A DNA stretch of 64,000 bases from Acanthopleuribacter pedis (GTDB lineage: Bacteria > Acidobacteriota > Holophagae > Acanthopleuribacterales > Acanthopleuribacteraceae), in the NCBI RefSeq assembly GCF_017377855.1, contig NZ_JAFREP010000027.1:1-64000 (forward strand), given 5' to 3'. The notes beneath the pieces were generated by a model, which worked only from the letters and a program-made list of their open reading frames with translations, was not told the DNA's origin and did no database searches. The position numbers were made by a program, and so were the translations under genes. Numbering within the stretch: the first letter of the stretch is position 1; each line of letters opens with the position of its first letter. Of the stretch, positions 47,834-56,439 are shown piece after piece.

Positions 47834-49933
47834 ATGCGCAGTCGCTGGTTTCACAAGCCCACCATCCACACCGCCCACAGTGAACACGAGAAACGTGCCG
47901 GTTGGCTGGAGCTTTTTTACGATCTGATTTTTGTCGCATCCTTCATTCAACTGGGCAACGCCCTCAGCGATTACGTTTCCATCGAACGCTTTGTCGGCTT
48001 CGTCGCGCTGTTCACGCCGTTGTGGGTGATCTGGACGGGTTTCACCCATTTCGCCAACCGCTTTGATGTCGACGATTTTATGCACCGCTTGATGGTGTTT
48101 CTGCAAATGTTCAGCGTCGGCGCCATGGTTGTCACCGTCCCCCAGGCGTTGGCGGGTAACCACCAACCCTTCGCCTTCGCGTGCAGTGCCGCGCTGTTGT
48201 TGGTTGCGCTTTTTTACCTGCGCACCCACACCCACCAGACCGACGCGCGCGATTCCACGCGCCACTGGTTCCGCATCTACTTGGTGGCAGCCTCAATTTG
48301 GTTCGTGTCGGGTTTTGTCCCCAAGCCGGCCGCTTATTTCGGATGGTTCCTCGGGGTCGCGGCCGTAATCACGGCGCCCCTGGGCAGCCGTTCTCGCGCC
48401 TTGGCCGAACGCTATCCGATTGACTTCGAACACCTCTCCGAACGTTACGGCCTGCTCACCCTGATCGTTTTGGGCGAATCCTTCGTCAAAGTTCTGGCCG
48501 CGCTGACCCAGCACGCCGAACTGGGTTACATCATCCCCTCCTGTTTCGGGTTGCTGCTGATTTGTTCCATGTGGTGGATCTACTTCGACGATGTGGCCGG
48601 CAGCCATTTGCGCAAAAGCCCGTTGGCCTACCCCCTTTGGCTTTACGGCCACTTGCCGCTTCAGTTCGGCATGATTGCCGTGGGCGTCGCCCTCAAGAAA
48701 GTAACCTATTTCGACATGTGGGAGATCGGCGAGGCCAAATACCGCTGGTTGCTCTGCGGTTCGCTCGCGATCACCTTCTTCGCCGCGGCACTCATCGATT
48801 CGGTCTCGGAACGCAAACACGCCGAGCTCAGCGACCATCTGCGCGTTAACGTGCGCCTGTTTTCCGGCTTTGTGATTTTGCTGTTGGCGGCGGCAGGCGG
48901 CGCGATGCCGGCGATATGGTTCCTCACCATGGTGGCGGCGGTCGGCATCATCCAAGTCGCCTTCGACATGATGATGGCCCCGATGGAAGAGCACCAACTC
49001 GCCACCCCGGCCACGACCCTTGCCGAATTGGCCAAACAAGACAAACCCCAAAACACCCATTCGCGCATTCCCGACGTGGCCCAAGCGGTACGGCGCGGCA
49101 CCCCTTCCAATTACCGTTCCGATCTGTACGTTTATTTTATGCAGGGCTCTTGGACCAGTTTGCTGCTCACCGCGGTCACGGTGTTCCTGCTGCTCAATGT
49201 GATTTTCGCGTCCTTGTACCTGCTGGTCCCCGGCTCCATTGAAAACGCGGCCGGCAAATCCTTTGCCGACGCCTTCTTCTTCAGTGTGCAGACAATGTCC
49301 ACCGTCGGCTACGGCACGCTTAATCCCGGCAACCTGTACGGCAACATCGTTGCCACGGTTGAGGCAGGCGTCAGTTTACTGTGCATCGCCCTAATCACGG
49401 GCCTCATGTTCGCCAAAGCCTCGCGGCCACGCGCCTCGGTCATCTTCAGCAAACCCATCCTACTCACCCGCTACGACGGGAAACCGGTGCTTATGCTCCG
49501 TGCCGGCAACGCGCGCGGCAACGAGTTGATGGACGCCACCATCACGCTCTCCATGCTGCGCGACGAATTCACGGAAGAGGATATCCACGTGCGCCGCGTG
49601 CATGATCTCAAACTCGTGCGCAACCATACGCCTTTTTTCTCGCTCACCTGGCAGGTGATTCATATGATTGATGAGGAAAGCCCGCTGTACGGCATGGAAT
49701 GGGAAGAAATTCCCAATCAGGTGGTGGTGTTTATGGCGACGATCATGGGTCACGACGGCACCTACGGCCAAACCAACTACGCCCGCCATACTTACCAACC
49801 GGAAGATCTCCGTTGCAACCAGCGCTTTGTGGACGTGCTCTCCAATTTGGAAGACGGCCGCATCATGGTGGATTACGAGAAGTTCCACCAAACCGTGCCG
49901 CTAGAGACGGAGAAATCAAAAGAAGAGGCGTGA
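47834..49933 (+). CDS. LtrA domain fused to a KirBac-like inward-rectifier K+ channel
   Basis: This 699-residue membrane protein joins two families. Residues about 12-385 are a low-temperature-requirement A (LtrA) domain with its hallmark ELFYDLIFV (26-34) and many hydrophobic segments. From about 426 follows an inward-rectifier channel: slide helix NYRSDLYVYFMQGSW, outer helix, pore helix, selectivity filter TVGYG (490-494), inner helix (VTVEAGVSLLCIALITGL-like), and the cytoplasmic Ig-like domain (SRPRASVIFSKPILLTRYDG, LMLRAGNARGNEL, IDEESPLYG). KirBac channels are normally 300 residues and stand alone; LtrA proteins have unknown function. The fusion is in one uninterrupted frame. The ATG at 47834 has GGAG upstream. 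The protein probably forms a tetrameric K+ channel in the cytoplasmic membrane controlled by the LtrA domain. Confidence 0.93.
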   Translation: MRSRWFHKPTIHTAHSEHEKRAGWLELFYDLIFVASFIQLGNALSDYVSIERFVGFVALFTPLWVIWTGFTHFANRFDVDDFMHRLMVFLQMFSVGAMVVTVPQALAGNHQPFAFACSAALLLVALFYLRTHTHQTDARDSTRHWFRIYLVAASIWFVSGFVPKPAAYFGWFLGVAAVITAPLGSRSRALAERYPIDFEHLSERYGLLTLIVLGESFVKVLAALTQHAELGYIIPSCFGLLLICSMWWIYFDDVAGSHLRKSPLAYPLWLYGHLPLQFGMIAVGVALKKVTYFDMWEIGEAKYRWLLCGSLAITFFAAALIDSVSERKHAELSDHLRVNVRLFSGFVILLLAAAGGAMPAIWFLTMVAAVGIIQVAFDMMMAPMEEHQLATPATTLAELAKQDKPQNTHSRIPDVAQAVRRGTPSNYRSDLYVYFMQGSWTSLLLTAVTVFLLLNVIFASLYLLVPGSIENAAGKSFADAFFFSVQTMSTVGYGTLNPGNLYGNIVATVEAGVSLLCIALITGLMFAKASRPRASVIFSKPILLTRYDGKPVLMLRAGNARGNELMDATITLSMLRDEFTEEDIHVRRVHDLKLVRNHTPFFSLTWQVIHMIDEESPLYGMEWEEIPNQVVVFMATIMGHDGTYGQTNYARHTYQPEDLRCNQRFVDVLSNLEDGRIMVDYEKFHQTVPLETEKSKEEA

Positions 49934-50082
49934 TGCATTTTTCTGGCACGATTAGTGCACCTAATTCAGGCAATTGAATCCGTGCGTCATTGATCGACGT
50001 CGCTTTTTTTTGAAGAACACAAGGCCCAGGGGCGGGCATCCCCGCCCGGTACATTGACAATTCATGGTTTTTTAAGTCAGAA

Positions 50083-50114
50083 ATAAAAAAAACCCCGAGC
50101 TTTTCGCTCGGGGT
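50083..50114 (-). terminator. Minus-strand intrinsic terminator without an obvious gene
   Basis: ACCCCGAGC (50092-50100) pairs with GCTCGGGGT (50106-50114); on the minus strand it is followed by a long T-run (from plus aaataaaaaaaa). No minus-strand gene lies above it, so it may end a small RNA or block antisense transcription. Confidence 0.75.
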
Positions 50115-50193
50115 ATCCCCCTGATAAACAAAGAGATGAACACAAGGAACTGTTTTAAGAGAATTAACCGGTCCGAATCTGCCGGTTTTCACT

Positions 50194-50233
50194 CCCCATC
50201 ACTCACCCGAATTTAAGTGGTGGGGATTTTTTT
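50194..50233 (+). terminator. Plus-strand terminator behind the LtrA-Kir gene
   Basis: CCCCATCACT (50194-50203) pairs with AGTGGTGGGG (50216-50225, one T-G pair), followed by A and T7. It would terminate transcription from the channel gene or from a transcript starting in the 49934-50190 gap. A smaller hairpin (aaccgg/ccggtt) is just ahead. Confidence 0.75.
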
Positions 50234-50554
50234 ATTCCGCCCAGCAGTGATTTATAGTATCGACGATTTGTTCGTAAAACTGAACCAAAAAATTCATTTT
50301 TTTGGGTCGGCGATTCAATTTTTTGAATCCACCGCACAAAAGCCCTGGTTTTCTTGGATTTCTCGCCAAGCGTGTGGCCGGTCACTGCACCCTACCCGCA
50401 ACATTTTTAGGACAAAATCGCTTTTGCCGGCCAGGACCTGATAAAATTAGGCCACTTCATTCCCTCAACCCAACCCTCGGCCCGATTCAACCGGCAACCC
50501 CTGCTATGCCCCCGCGCCTCGGGATGGGACATCCTTATCTGTCACGGAGAACCC

Positions 50555-52195
50555 ATGGCCGGCAATAAGATGATTGCGCTGGTGCAACAGCACCAGCAGG
50601 ACTGGCGGCAATACATGCAGGCCAACCCTGGTGTTTTGGTAATGGGCAGCGATTTGTTGGTGCGCTCACTGGACCGGCTGGCCATGCTGATCGGCAGCGC
50701 GGCCCAACCGGCCGTCGCCAAAACCATCACCCAAAAAGCCGAATGCACCGAGATGGTCCGCCAGCTCAAGGGCTCCCTGGTCCTGGTAAAAAAAGCCGCG
50801 TTTCGGCCAGGCGAACACGCCGACGGTCACCTAAACCAAGAAAAGATCATGTTTTTGCTCAACGGCTTAGGTAATTTACTGAACGAGATTGAGAAACACC
50901 TTAGCGGCGCGGGCCCGGCCGTCGGCGAGTCAGGTATAAGCTTGGGCGACCAGGTGGCGACCCGCCAACAGCTCGAACGAGATCTGGCCGCGCGCGAGGG
51001 CCAAGAAACCTCGATGGTCCGTTTTGAATTCGACGGCTTGGAGAAAATCAACAACCGCGAGGGGCGCGAAAAAGGCGATGAGGTGCTGAAGCAAATCGCC
51101 GAAATCATCCAAAATATTACCCAGGGTCAGGCACAAATCTACAAGGACGGCCCCGGTTTTTCCGTCGTCGGCGATTGGCAACGGGAAAACCAGGTGCGCG
51201 ATTTCAGTTCAAAGGTTCGTACCCACATTGAACAAACGCCCAAGGGCAACATGCTCAAGGTGGTGATCGGGGTGGTGCTGAATGAAACTGAAAACGTGAT
51301 GGACCACGCCCAGCAGGCCGCCGCGGGCAGTGAAAAAGGCGAGACGGTCATTTTCACCCCCGAACTGGAAGCGGCAACCCTTGCCGCCAACAACGAACAC
51401 CAGCTCGCGATTCAAATTCTTGAACAGGGCGAATTCTATGCGGCGTACCAGGAAATCTTTTCCAAGGCAAAGGTCGGGTTGTTCAGCAAACCAAAGCGCA
51501 AGTTCGAGGCGCTGTGGCGCTCCCCCCAGATGTCCCCGTTCAAGTTCTTCAAGTCAATCAAAGAAGAAGGTCGCCTGCGCGAGGTAACCGCCAAGCTTTG
51601 GCCGAAAATTTTTGCGGAAATCGCCCCGACCCCTTACGAACTCGCCCTCAACATCACCGCGGAAGAGCTCGAGCAGCACATCGACGGCAAACCCTTTCTC
51701 GAATGGTTTGAGCAGACCGCCCAAACCCACAAGGTTCGTTGCTCCAACATTATTATTGAACTGGTTGAATGGAGCGACGACGACGAACTCACGGAAAGCG
51801 GCCTGGACACCCTGCAAGGTTTGATAAGCCTAGGCTGCTGCCTCGCGCTCGACGATTACGGCGTGCGCAGCTCCAACCTGGTGCGGGTCATGCAATTATG
51901 CGAATACGGGATCATCCCCGATTACTTCAAGGTCGACGCCGCCCTGGTTAAAGGCCTCAACCGCTACATCCAAAACAAAGCGGACGGGGAACGGTTCCGC
52001 CACAGCGTGATCGGCATTCGTTCCATTGTGGATCTGGTCAGGGAATTGCGAAAGGAAACCAAAAAAGAAATCGGCATCGTGGCGGAATTCGTCGACAACC
52101 AACTTTTGCAGCGGAGCCTGGAAAACCTTGGTGTGACCCACTTCCAGGGTTTTTTCTTGGCAAAACCCAAGCCGGCGGCGCAAGCCTTTTCTTAA
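50555..52195 (+). CDS. Degenerate GGDEF-EAL dual-domain protein
   Basis: The 546-residue soluble protein has a helical N-terminal region (1-140), a GGDEF-fold domain (about 145-280) whose signature is lost (KDGPGFSVVG at the loop where GG[DE]EF is expected; FDGLEKINNREGREKGDEVL retains the fold), and an EAL-fold domain (about 285-540) in which the E-A-L motif is absent, while LALDDYGVRSSN, DYFKVDAALVKGL and FQGFFLAKP remain as fold markers. Neither synthesis nor hydrolysis of c-di-GMP seems likely, so it is probably a binding effector or scaffold. The ATG at 50555 has CGGAGA upstream. Confidence 0.88.
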   Translation: MAGNKMIALVQQHQQDWRQYMQANPGVLVMGSDLLVRSLDRLAMLIGSAAQPAVAKTITQKAECTEMVRQLKGSLVLVKKAAFRPGEHADGHLNQEKIMFLLNGLGNLLNEIEKHLSGAGPAVGESGISLGDQVATRQQLERDLAAREGQETSMVRFEFDGLEKINNREGREKGDEVLKQIAEIIQNITQGQAQIYKDGPGFSVVGDWQRENQVRDFSSKVRTHIEQTPKGNMLKVVIGVVLNETENVMDHAQQAAAGSEKGETVIFTPELEAATLAANNEHQLAIQILEQGEFYAAYQEIFSKAKVGLFSKPKRKFEALWRSPQMSPFKFFKSIKEEGRLREVTAKLWPKIFAEIAPTPYELALNITAEELEQHIDGKPFLEWFEQTAQTHKVRCSNIIIELVEWSDDDELTESGLDTLQGLISLGCCLALDDYGVRSSNLVRVMQLCEYGIIPDYFKVDAALVKGLNRYIQNKADGERFRHSVIGIRSIVDLVRELRKETKKEIGIVAEFVDNQLLQRSLENLGVTHFQGFFLAKPKPAAQAFS

Positions 52196-52796
52196 GCGAT
52201 GATTTGAGGATGGTGCTGTTTTCTCCATTTCCGCAGGGGATGGCTTGGGGATCGGGCTGATGGCCCTTTTTTGCTTGGCTTGGGGTCCTTTTTACTTGGG
52301 CGGCTATTCGGATTTGGGGTAGACCCACTTCACCAAAACAACAACTTCAATCGCCCATCCTCTATCTATCAAAACATCCTGAGAAATGAGCGCAATCCAA
52401 GCCACGCCCGCCAAAACCGAACCCATCCCCACCACCTAAATCTGTGAGGATCTTCATCCTTTGCCGTTCCTCACCTGAAATCAGCCGCTACGTGGCGCGC
52501 GCCGCATTATCGCCGGTTTGTTTTGTCAGGATGCGCCGTTCCCGATATAACAAAGTTGCAACGCTTTGCATGCTTCTTGTTCAAGTACTCACATTCATTT
52601 TTGTTCCGGCCCGTGCCGTGAACTTGCCGCTCGCCACGCATCTTTTTTGCCGCAACTCAGCGGACCTCCTTCTGGCTGAACCCGTTTTTCCCGCCAGGCC
52701 TTTTATGTGCGGCCTTGGGTTCCCTTGGTCCTGCTTTCGCTTGATGAAACCGTGCGCCCTCGTGCGCCGCGTCGCGGGCTCTTTGAGGAGCGAATT
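52196..52796. other. Intergenic region, no gene seen
   Basis: About 600 bases. Near 52254 is gggctgatggcccTTTTTT, a weak possible terminator for the upstream gene. A 132-codon plus-strand frame at 52444-52842 overlaps the next gene, has an unusual composition and no ribosome site, and is rejected. Confidence 0.45.
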
Positions 52797-54383
52797 ATGT
52801 TTCCAAAACGTCCCGTTTTTGTGTCTCTTGTCCTGCTGCTGATCGCCTCGTTTTCGTTCGCAAGCGACCCGACCCTCGTGTTTTACGAAAAGTCGGCCAA
52901 AGAACATTTGGGCGACCTGATCCTCAACCACCCACTCAGTCCCAAGCAGAAACCCTACGTCGCCGGCTGGCGCGCCGAAGATCCGGCCTGGTGGCGCGAC
53001 CCCCGACGCAACAGCGAATCCCTGGTGCGCTTTAACCGCATTCTCAACCTGGCCACCCATCCCGAAAGCACGGCCGCAAGCCTGCGCGAACATCCTGAAC
53101 TGTTCGGCATTGATGTGATTCCCGGTGATCCGGCCGCGGGTTACGGCACCTGGCTGCGCATTAATCACCAGCTTCGTCCCGATCTGCTCGTTTTTGAAAA
53201 GCGGTTGATTCAATACCTGGCCGAGGTGTATCAGGATCTCGGCGGCAAACAAGCCGGCAGCGGAACCACCACGGTGGATCCGAGCGCACTCGCTAAGTTG
53301 CCCTGGTTCGTCGACGAACAAGGAAAGATGCCCGACGCCCGCGTGACCAAAACCCTGACCTCGGCCCTCAAGCGGCTGTTCCCACGCTCCCAGAGCCACC
53401 ACCTGGACGGTGCCGAGAAGTTCGTCAAACTCCACAAAAAGATGGAACAATGCGGCGGCGACCGCACCACGTGTTTTTCCGATGTGATGTGGCGCCAACT
53501 CAAAACCCACTTCACCCAGCAACAAAACCGTGTCAACCGCTTTCTGGCCGCGGTCGACGGACCCTTGGCCGACCGCCTGGTCCGGCACCTCATTCAAGAA
53601 GCAACCCAAGGCCGCATGCAAACGCTGATCCCGGTGGTCCCTGCCGAATTGCCGGCGGCCTATCTAGAACAGTACGCGACCCAAGCAGCGAGCGGCCGGG
53701 TTGACAGGGATCCGGCCCAACGCATCGGTGCCCTCTACCGCCTCTCGGTACAATCCACCCTGGTCAACACGCAACCGGCCTTTGCCCTGAAAAAGCAACA
53801 AGCGACCGGGCCGCGCCGTCTCCAACGCGGTGAATTCCTCAAACACCACACCTGGAAAACGGTTGTCGATTACGGTCTCCCCCATCGCGGCATGGCCTAT
53901 TTGGTCGCCCTGCGCGCACAAGGCCTCGACCTGCAAATGCAGTTCACCCTGGCGCAAACCGAGGCGAACCGCACCGCGGTCACCCGCCGCACCGAGGGTA
54001 AACGCAACTACCATCCCGATTTCACCCTGCCCGATACCCTGGTGGAAGGCAGTGCGATTCACCACGAAGGCGCCCTCACCGCCCTGTTCGGCGAGCAAAC
54101 GGAAGCGGACACGGCCAATCTCACGCTCGCGGTGGCGCCGCTCCTGAGGCTTTACCCCAAAACACCGCACCAGCGCAAACAACCGCTGATCACCATGGGC
54201 AACGTGTGGCACGAACGGGTGCAACTGGAGGAAATCGCCCCCAACCTGTTCCGGGGTCGCCTAAACGCCCAAAATGGACCGCGCACCTTCTTCCTGCCAC
54301 TGACTACCTTTGAGGCGACCGCGTTTCCACCGGTCGATCCGATTTGGGAAGCACGATTGGCGAGCAACGATCCCACGCTGTAA
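52797..54383 (+). CDS. Exported protein of unknown function, 528 residues
   Basis: The product has a signal peptide (1-25, ending SFSFAS) and no family that I recognise. It is soluble, His- and Trp-rich near the N terminus (GWRAEDPAWWRDPRRN, about 55) and has a pair of cysteines (CGGDRTTCFSDVMW, about 220). No lipobox or membrane helix is seen, so it is probably periplasmic. The ATG at 52797 lies behind GAGGAG by 6 bases. A strong bidirectional terminator follows, so the gene is a single-gene unit. Confidence 0.75.
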   Translation: MFPKRPVFVSLVLLLIASFSFASDPTLVFYEKSAKEHLGDLILNHPLSPKQKPYVAGWRAEDPAWWRDPRRNSESLVRFNRILNLATHPESTAASLREHPELFGIDVIPGDPAAGYGTWLRINHQLRPDLLVFEKRLIQYLAEVYQDLGGKQAGSGTTTVDPSALAKLPWFVDEQGKMPDARVTKTLTSALKRLFPRSQSHHLDGAEKFVKLHKKMEQCGGDRTTCFSDVMWRQLKTHFTQQQNRVNRFLAAVDGPLADRLVRHLIQEATQGRMQTLIPVVPAELPAAYLEQYATQAASGRVDRDPAQRIGALYRLSVQSTLVNTQPAFALKKQQATGPRRLQRGEFLKHHTWKTVVDYGLPHRGMAYLVALRAQGLDLQMQFTLAQTEANRTAVTRRTEGKRNYHPDFTLPDTLVEGSAIHHEGALTALFGEQTEADTANLTLAVAPLLRLYPKTPHQRKQPLITMGNVWHERVQLEEIAPNLFRGRLNAQNGPRTFFLPLTTFEATAFPPVDPIWEARLASNDPTL

Positions 54384-54397
54384 CCTCGCCATTTTCA

Positions 54398-54445
54398 AAA
54401 AAAGCCGAAATAAGGATCTTCCCGACCCCTTATTTCGGCTTTTTT
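54398..54445 (+). terminator. Strong intrinsic terminator, bidirectional
   Basis: An 18-bp perfect stem, 54398-54415 (aaaaaagccgaaataagg) with 54428-54445, around a 12-nt loop; A-rich before and T-rich after the stem, so it works on both strands. Confidence 0.93.
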
Positions 54446-54547
54446 GTCATTAAAAAGACCTCTTCTGCCAAGTGTTCCCGCCACAACAGATAAAGTCCCT
54501 TATGATACCGGTAATGGGATCTTTATTCGTTGAGGTCAGGAACTGCC

Positions 54548-55921
54548 ATGTCCAATGAAGCCAAGCAACTAACCACCAGCGCGGCATCGGCCGTCGGCCG
54601 CTGGAGCACCCGCGAACTCGAACTCGTCATTTCCGGGGCGGTCATCGTCGCCCTTCTGCAGCTACCCGCGATTCTCAGTGGCTGGGCGGCGGAAATCGCG
54701 CCCCACCTAAGCCGAAGCTGGTTTATGGTGCCCTACATGTTTTATTACTGCGGGTTGGTCGTGCTTTATCCCGTGATTCTTTGCTTTTCGCTTCACTTCA
54801 TCCTGCGCGGTTTTTGGGTGGGTCTGCTGGGCTTAAACGCGGTGTTTCCCAACGGCATCCGCTGGGATCATTGGAAAGGCGCGGCAATTGAAAAAGCCCT
54901 TTATCAGACGCGCGGTGATTCGGTTCAAAACCTTACGAAAAAGGTCGATGCCGCCTGTAGCCTCATGTTTTCCATGATGTTCAGTCTCATTTTTGTGCTG
55001 ATCGCCCAATACACCGCATGCGCCGTCATCACCCTGATTTTTATTCTGATCGCCTACCAAATCACCCCTCATTTCAACCCGCTGTGGTTGATGCTGGCGG
55101 CCTTTATTATTGTTATGAGCATTGGCTTCGGAACCCGGATTCTGGCCGCGATGCTCTCCAGACCCTTGGCCGACGATCCAGACTGGGCCGACCGCCACCC
55201 GAAGCGCTACCAGTTTGCGCTGAAGTTATGTGAGGTCGGGTACCTGTTTTCCCTGGCGTTTGTCGCCTCACCGATTCAATGGACCCAATCCACCAATGTA
55301 CCGCGGCGATGGGTGGTCGTCGCCAACCTGGTGCTGATGTACACGGCGATCTTGTGCGCGGTCGGTAGCATTCTCATCGGGTCGGGTATGGTGACCATGA
55401 CCAGTGACATATGGACCCCGGCCCACGGCCTGGAAACCAGCGCCTACCCGGAACACTACGAAAATCGCCGCTTGCCAGGCGTCCTGTCGCAGGAACCCAG
55501 CATTCAGAGCGATATGATATCGGACGACTATTTGCGGCTCACGATTCCACTCAGCCTCAAGCGAGACAACGAACGCATGGCGGCTTTTTGTCCCGATTTG
55601 AAACCCATGCGGCAAGAAGGTTTTCGTTTCGGGAGCGCGGCCAACAACGGCGATCTCGAAGAACGCGCGGCGCTGCTGGCGTGTTTCAGTCAATGGATCA
55701 CCGTGGAACGCAACGGGCAGGTCCTCAACCCCGAGTTCCTGTTCTCACGGGATCCCGTCAGCGGACTACCATGCCTGCTGGCCTATATTCCCTGTGACGA
55801 CCTCCCCACCGGCCGCCATCTTTTAACCATCACCAAAAAACCGTTGGAGGGTGATGAAGACCGCGTCCGAGACGACCGGCCCCCAACCCGCTACATTCCT
55901 TTCTGGAAAAACGCGCATTAA
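54548..55921 (+). CDS. Multi-pass membrane protein of unknown function
   Basis: The 457-residue protein has about six hydrophobic segments (approximately 27-55, 70-100, 155-205 and 240-300), followed by a soluble C-terminal domain of about 140 residues (LPGVLSQEPSIQSDMISDD, ...) containing three cysteines. No known transporter or enzyme motif is seen. The ATG at 54548 lies behind an AGGTCAGG; a GTG-start at 54530 is possible. It follows the terminator of the preceding gene and has a 500-bp gap behind. Confidence 0.75.
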   Translation: MSNEAKQLTTSAASAVGRWSTRELELVISGAVIVALLQLPAILSGWAAEIAPHLSRSWFMVPYMFYYCGLVVLYPVILCFSLHFILRGFWVGLLGLNAVFPNGIRWDHWKGAAIEKALYQTRGDSVQNLTKKVDAACSLMFSMMFSLIFVLIAQYTACAVITLIFILIAYQITPHFNPLWLMLAAFIIVMSIGFGTRILAAMLSRPLADDPDWADRHPKRYQFALKLCEVGYLFSLAFVASPIQWTQSTNVPRRWVVVANLVLMYTAILCAVGSILIGSGMVTMTSDIWTPAHGLETSAYPEHYENRRLPGVLSQEPSIQSDMISDDYLRLTIPLSLKRDNERMAAFCPDLKPMRQEGFRFGSAANNGDLEERAALLACFSQWITVERNGQVLNPEFLFSRDPVSGLPCLLAYIPCDDLPTGRHLLTITKKPLEGDEDRVRDDRPPTRYIPFWKNAH

Positions 55922-56439
55922 TCTCCTTGTCCAACGATTTTTTCCGCCTAAGCAAAGTTCTTGCCTATCGAAACGGCACCCAAACGCACCCTATGCCGCA
56001 CAGGGGCATGAGGGCCGCAGAACCTTTACGTTGGCAGCATTCGCCAACCGAGCGGTATGGCAACTAAGAATCCCCAACCACACAAACCTATTTATTACAG
56101 CTCATTACAAACAAACCGCAACTTTTTTAAAACTTTTCGAAAAATTTACCTAACTTTTATCGCTATCCCTTGTGAAGACGGTTCAAGCACACGCGGCAAC
56201 CGGATTCGGCAGGTTCTTCCCATCCGTTCGGCTCTTGCTCGGAGCCAACGCACGGTGATCGCTGACCACCGCGCAACGGGAAAATCGGCCGCCAACCGCC
56301 GCTTGTTTCGCGTGACCTTTCCCGAAGCGCTCACTTCGCGGATTCTCGATTCACCAGAAACCGTCTCATCCAGATCGGACTGTCTACCCGCTTTCATTCC
56401 AGGCATCTGATCGCTTTGAAAACACCAGAGGAGTTCCAC
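55922..56439. other. Intergenic region, no gene seen
   Basis: About 518 bases, AT-rich at 56060-56160, probably containing the M4 protease promoter. Short frames have no ribosome sites. Confidence 0.45.

Noticed and set aside
52444..52842. 132-codon frame ahead of the exported protein
   Set aside because: Overlaps the well-supported signal peptide start at 52797 and has no ribosome site.
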